6,685 nucleotides of DNA from Kiritimatiellia bacterium (GTDB taxonomy: Bacteria > Verrucomicrobiota > Kiritimatiellia > RFP12 > DVOR01), in NCBI GenBank assembly GCA_017646485.1, contig JAGCML010000134.1, positions 1-6,685 on the forward strand, given 5' to 3'. The position numbers and the translations under genes are program-made. The stretch's first letter is position 1. Each line of letters begins with the position of its first letter. The notes under the pieces were generated by a model. That model was not told the DNA's origin, searched no databases, and saw only the letters and a list, made by a program, of their open reading frames with translations. Of this stretch, positions 5,430-6,685 are shown piece by piece.

Positions 5430-5496
5430 ACCGACCCTCCCGCCCCCTTTTGATAGGATGCAGTTTTACTGACGTATGCGGAGAGGAAATTTAAAA
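5430..5496. other. Convergent intergenic gap
   Basis: This short gap separates the ends of two converging genes. It holds a C-rich start (CCCTCCCGCCCCC) and an AT-rich end but only a trivial hairpin (CAGT-TTT-ACTG, 5461-5471). I see no convincing bidirectional terminator. Confidence 0.5.
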
Positions 5497-6606
5497 TTAA
5501 GGCAATAGCTGACGAGCGATGGTCTGCCAATTGTAGACTTCGGCCGCCTCATCAAAGCGCGCTTTAAACTGCGCCTCACGCGCTTCGGGCGTAAGCGCCA
5601 TCAAAGATTTTAAGGCTATCGCGAGCGCATCTGCGGAAATTTCTGTCCAGTATTCCCCCAAAATTTCCCATGGGGCGCCCTTCGTACAAATCACAGGCGT
5701 ACGACACCAGAGGGCTTCTGCCACCACAATCCCAAAGTTTTCACTACGCGTCGGCAGAATGAAAATCGCAGCAGACTTCAATAGGCGCACCTTACCTGCG
5801 CCATAACACGGCGGAAGACGGCGAACCTTGGCAGTTTCAGGAAGTTCATAACCATCCGAAGGACCGGCAATGACCAACTCCCATGCCGGTGAAGGCGCGA
5901 TCTTTTCCCACGCTTCCAAGAGCAAGTCAATTCCTTTTAAGGGATGGAGGCGGCCAAGATAAAGAACGGTTCGCGTGCGGGGTTGCGCCGGCACTGAATC
6001 AAAGAGGGCTCCATCCACACCATTTGGAATCTCGCGAATTGGTGGACACGCTGTACCTAAAGCCTCTCGCATCCAGCCGGCCTCAGACTGTGCCGTCGCA
6101 TGCAACCACGCTGCACGCGAAAGAAGGCGACGGTCAAAGCAATACCACGCAAGCAACTTTCGTACACGTCCATAAGCCCGTCGCACAGGATCAAGGCACC
6201 CTTGGGGCGAAACACTATACGGCACCCCCAAAGTTTGCGCACAATGCGCACCCCACCAAACGGGAAAGGTCCAACACGAATAGAGATAGAGATGTTTTGC
6301 CCCGCGCAATTCTGCGGTTAGGCCACGGAAGAGTTCCCACGAGAAGTAGAGCATGTGCGGCATGCTTCTGCGGAAGACCCGCACACGTACGCCCGCCTTT
6401 CGGCAGTCCTCCACTAAGGGATGTTCTGCCTGTCCGCCTAAAAAGAGCAAGGAAACACGGTGGCCAAGTTGCGCTTGAGCCAACGCAATCGCCGCAACTA
6501 ATTCAGACAAACCACCCCCATCAGCCCAACACCCTGCCACCAAGTGAACATAGTGTCCTGAAGCGGAAGATTGAGAGGGGTAATTCACAGGCGGATTCCG
6601 TTCCAT
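5497..6606 (-). CDS. GT4-type glycosyltransferase (GT-B fold)
   Basis: The 369-residue product is a retaining glycosyltransferase of the GT4 group, transferring a sugar from a nucleotide-sugar to an acceptor, probably in surface polysaccharide or LPS synthesis at the cytoplasmic face of the inner membrane. The N-terminal Rossmann domain has the glycine-rich GGGLSELVAAIA (30-41) and SPQGCLDP (133-140), corresponding to the SPRGML-type acceptor loop of exopolysaccharide transferases. The C-terminal domain has IPNGVD (193-198), LGRLHPLKGID (217-227; Arg219 and Lys224 contact the donor phosphates) and the EX7E motif SENFGIVVAEAL with Glu289 and Glu297. The sugar specificity cannot be inferred. 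The ATG overlaps the stop of the upstream gene by one base (TAATG), indicating translational coupling. The gene converges on the zinc-ribbon gene across 67 bases with no obvious terminator. Confidence 0.92.
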   Translation of the reverse strand: MERNPPVNYPSQSSASGHYVHLVAGCWADGGGLSELVAAIALAQAQLGHRVSLLFLGGQAEHPLVEDCRKAGVRVRVFRRSMPHMLYFSWELFRGLTAELRGAKHLYLYSCWTFPVWWGAHCAQTLGVPYSVSPQGCLDPVRRAYGRVRKLLAWYCFDRRLLSRAAWLHATAQSEAGWMREALGTACPPIREIPNGVDGALFDSVPAQPRTRTVLYLGRLHPLKGIDLLLEAWEKIAPSPAWELVIAGPSDGYELPETAKVRRLPPCYGAGKVRLLKSAAIFILPTRSENFGIVVAEALWCRTPVICTKGAPWEILGEYWTEISADALAIALKSLMALTPEAREAQFKARFDEAAEVYNWQTIARQLLP

Positions 6607-6685
6607 TAATCTTCGAAATAGGTGTAGCCGCGCAAGCCATTGGCATAGGCATCTAAAATGCGTCGACGCTCTTCAGCGGTAATGG
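6606..6685 (-). CDS. speA: C-terminal end of a probable biosynthetic arginine decarboxylase (partial)
   Basis: Only the last 25 codons and the stop lie in the window; the gene continues beyond the right edge. The visible tail reads ITAEERRRILDAYANGLRG followed by YTYFED and TAA. A helical stretch ending in G-Y-T-Y-(L/F)-E is, from memory, typical of the extreme C-terminus of SpeA-type PLP-dependent arginine decarboxylase, which makes agmatine for polyamine synthesis. The identification rests on a short segment and is tentative. The TAA shares a base with the glycosyltransferase ATG, so the two genes are on one transcript. Confidence 0.5.
   Translation of the reverse strand, partial: ITAEERRRILDAYANGLRGYTYFED

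Noticed and set aside
5883..6656. 257-codon frame on the + strand opposite the glycosyltransferase
   Set aside because: The minus-strand reading contains IPNGVD, GRLHPLKG and the EX7E motif; the + frame has none and is rich in Arg/Pro/His typical of shadow frames.

Overview
The window looks like chromosomal DNA of a Gram-negative bacterium. The phenylalanyl-tRNA synthetase alpha chain carries a CxxC...CxxC knuckle followed by SGWIEIAGAGMVDP. This, together with the gene set and the small coiled-coil/zinc-ribbon protein beside a rhomboid protease, most resembles Verrucomicrobiota (Opitutae-like, possibly gut-associated). That placement is a judgement from recalled family features, not from a search.

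Layout. Positions 1-288 hold no gene I can support but are rich in inverted repeats, including a nested hairpin at 101-145 whose loop could form a pseudoknot with 149-155. A good sigma70-type promoter at 289-317 drives pheS (367-1383), which ends in an intrinsic terminator (1419-1462). The left arm of that terminator could instead pair with bases at the pheS stop codon. Next come a small nitroreductase (1480-1992) and, overlapping its stop, the A/G-specific adenine glycosylase gene mutY (1992-3002). The last ~220 bases of mutY are extremely C-rich and G-poor on the + strand.

Positions 3003-3172 form a compact control region: three copies of TTGCCGATA (one inverted, two direct, 32 bp apart) with an extended -10 promoter between the two direct copies. 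It precedes a stand-alone class II Fic protein with an N-terminal helix-turn-helix (3173-4057), so autoregulation is a natural hypothesis.

An AT-rich gap (4058-4216) with several possible promoters precedes a tightly coupled three-gene operon: a 62-residue single-pass membrane protein (4217-4405), a rhomboid protease (4405-5070, TAATG junction) and a coiled-coil/zinc-ribbon protein (5067-5429, ATGA junction). The small membrane protein is a possible partner or substrate of the rhomboid.

On the opposite strand a GT4-type glycosyltransferase (5497-6606) converges on this operon. Its start overlaps the stop of an upstream gene cut by the window edge (6606-6685), whose C-terminus resembles biosynthetic arginine decarboxylase.

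Most of the window is housekeeping. The parts most worth a second look are the Fic control region, the rhomboid operon and the folded segment at 101-155.
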